A stretch of 64,000 nt of DNA, taken from assembly GCF_025947305.1 (NCBI RefSeq), contig NZ_CP110009.1, positions 806,001 through 870,000 on the forward strand. Direction: 5' to 3'. The DNA comes from Flavobacterium sp. N3904 (GTDB taxonomy: Bacteria > Bacteroidota > Bacteroidia > Flavobacteriales > Flavobacteriaceae). The position numbers and the translations under genes are program-made. Below the pieces are notes generated by a model that was not told the origin of the DNA, made no database searches, and saw only the letters and a list, made by a program, of their open reading frames with translations. Shown in pieces: positions 63,201-64,000 of this stretch; position 1 is the stretch's first letter; the number at the start of each line of letters is the position of its first letter.

Positions 63201-63389
63201 ATGGTACGAATTATTAGTTACAAAAAAAAGAGAAACAGAAGAAGGTAAAGAATTCTTTGTGTTAGAATTTCAAGGAGGAATAACAATGGGTAAGAGCAAA
63301 GAAACTGGCAAGTTATATGCTGGTGCCAACAAAGCGACAATTCTTCAACATTCGATCAAAAAACATGCGAAGCTCTAATTGGAGCTTAA
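63201..63389 (+). pseudogene. Decayed paralogue of the gene at 63,653
   Basis: Begins MVRIISYK like the intact copy. An extra A in an eight-A run then shifts the frame; in the next frame the sequence reads KRETEEGKEFFVLEFQGGI with clear similarity. A one-base deletion near 63335 shifts it again before SSTFDQKTCEALIGA-like sequence, and TAA follows at 63387. It is a dead tandem copy. Confidence 0.75.
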
Positions 63390-63462
63390 TTATGGGTAAA
63401 AGTTTAAGCATATTTTAAAATTTATGCTTAAAGTATTTATTTTTTATTATACCAAAAATTTG

Positions 63463-63652
63463 AGTTGTTTTTTTTACGAGAACCACCCTACTAAACACCC
63501 CCCCGCTCCCTCCAAAGCAATTACAAGACCCCCACCCATTTCAAGAACAGAATAAATTTTAGTCCGCAGATGAAAACATAAGTTGATAGCTATGTTTATC
63601 CTTTGCCTAAGAGTTGTTTTGTTTTTAAACGTTTAACTCAAAAATTAAAGTA
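63463..63652 (+). other. C-rich conserved leader, copy 2
   Basis: Second copy of the leader: a C-run, ACCCCCACCCAT (63528-63539), GTTGATAGCT (63582-63591) and GTTTAACTCAAAAATTA (from 63631). The spacing of the blocks is nearly the same as in copy 1. It precedes the intact gene. Confidence 0.55.
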
Positions 63653-64000
63653 ATGGTAAGAATTGTAAACTATCAAAAAAGACAAACAGAGGAAGGAAAA
63701 GAATTCTTTGTTTTGGAACTACAAGGTGGGATTGAAGTGATTAAATCCCAAGAAACTGGGCAGTTTTATATGACTGCGAGAAAAACATCAATTTCATCAA
63801 CGTTTGATGAACTGACTTGTCAATCTTTAATTGGAACTGAGGTATCAGGAAAGATTGAGAAAGTAACTTGTGAACCTTATAAATATGTAATTAAGGAAAC
63901 AGGTGAAGTTGTAATGTTGTCACACAGATTTCAGTATGTTGAAGAAGGCAATCAAACTGCTAAAGTTGAGAAGAGCAATTTAACAATTGAAGGCTTTATG
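63653..64000 (+). CDS. Small conserved mobile-element protein of unknown function (3' end outside window)
   Basis: 116 codons are visible and the frame is open at the right edge. The protein starts MVRIVNYQKRQTEEGKEFF, then LELQGGIEVIKSQETGQFYMTARKTSI, STFDELTCQSLIGTEVSGKI and YKYVIKETGEVVMLSHRFQYVEE. It is a compact, probably all-beta protein. I recall similar hypothetical proteins in Bacteroidetes mobile DNA, but no function is known to me. It is preceded by the C-rich leader and a decayed tandem copy. Confidence 0.75.
   Translation, partial: MVRIVNYQKRQTEEGKEFFVLELQGGIEVIKSQETGQFYMTARKTSISSTFDELTCQSLIGTEVSGKIEKVTCEPYKYVIKETGEVVMLSHRFQYVEEGNQTAKVEKSNLTIEGFM

Larger units (their letters stand above)
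48061..64000. mobile_element. Integrative element with defence genes (right end outside window)
   Basis: The element begins at a tRNA 3' end fragment, with a tyrosine recombinase as the first gene. It carries an excisionase-like HTH protein, a winged-helix protein, a RecA-like ATPase, a DUF3871 protein, three defence-like gene pairs and a decayed restriction gene. Genes are more AT-rich than those of the sugar loci. No conjugation, capsid or portal gene is visible in the part seen, so ICE, phage satellite and genomic island all remain open. Confidence 0.7.

Noticed and set aside
48061..64000. Prophage
   Set aside because: No capsid, terminase, portal or tail gene is visible; only replication- and defence-type genes are.

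Overview
The window is AT-rich DNA from a member of the Bacteroidetes, most likely Flavobacterium or a close relative. The evidence is three SusC/SusD-type proteins and a SusE, type IX secretion sorting domains on two secreted proteins, promoters of the TAnnTTTG type, A-rich leaders in place of Shine-Dalgarno sites, and surface lipoproteins with acidic export signals.

Positions 1-12,700 hold a beta-1,4-galactan (type I arabinogalactan) utilisation locus on the minus strand. It runs SusC, SusD, SusE-like, then a second unit with aldose 1-epimerase, two GH53 endo-galactanases and a GH2 beta-galactosidase that runs off the left edge. A divergent GntR-type regulator with a sugar-binding-like C-terminus sits at its head. 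The same 19-bp sequence lies at the regulator promoter and at the epimerase promoter, and is the likely operator.

Positions 12,800-38,050 hold an arabinan/L-arabinose regulon: transketolase, transaldolase, a Nudix-fold repressor (AraR) with a degenerate Nudix box, SusC/SusD, four GH43, two GH51 and one GH127 enzymes, then araB-araD-araA and a lipoprotein aldose epimerase. Six copies of a palindrome (ARTGT-N7-ACACT type) stand before transketolase, araR, susC, GH127, araB and, about 10 kb further on, a GH97 gene. They link extracellular arabinan cleavage to the pentose phosphate pathway and pull the GH97 enzyme into the regulon. Together the two loci would strip the arabinan and galactan side chains of pectin (rhamnogalacturonan I). 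No inner-membrane sugar transporter is visible.

Positions 38,480-47,900 hold a PKD/CHU_C adhesin-like protein, a small membrane protein, a broken HTH gene beside 22-bp tandem repeats, a delta-60-repeat protein with a type A sorting domain, and GH97.

From about 48,060 to the right edge the DNA looks like an integrative element inserted at the 3' end of a tRNA (tRNA-Leu-like end plus terminator). It carries a tyrosine recombinase interrupted by one in-frame stop, an excisionase-like HTH protein, a winged-helix protein, a RecA-like ATPase and a DUF3871 protein. Next comes a defence island: a Septu-like AAA ATPase + HNH pair, a large adenine methyltransferase coupled to a small PD-(D/E)XK nuclease, the decayed tail of a probable type I restriction R subunit, and an AAA ATPase + DUF4276 pair. 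The right edge shows a tandem duplication of a small conserved gene with an unusual C-rich leader; the first copy is dead and the second runs off the window.
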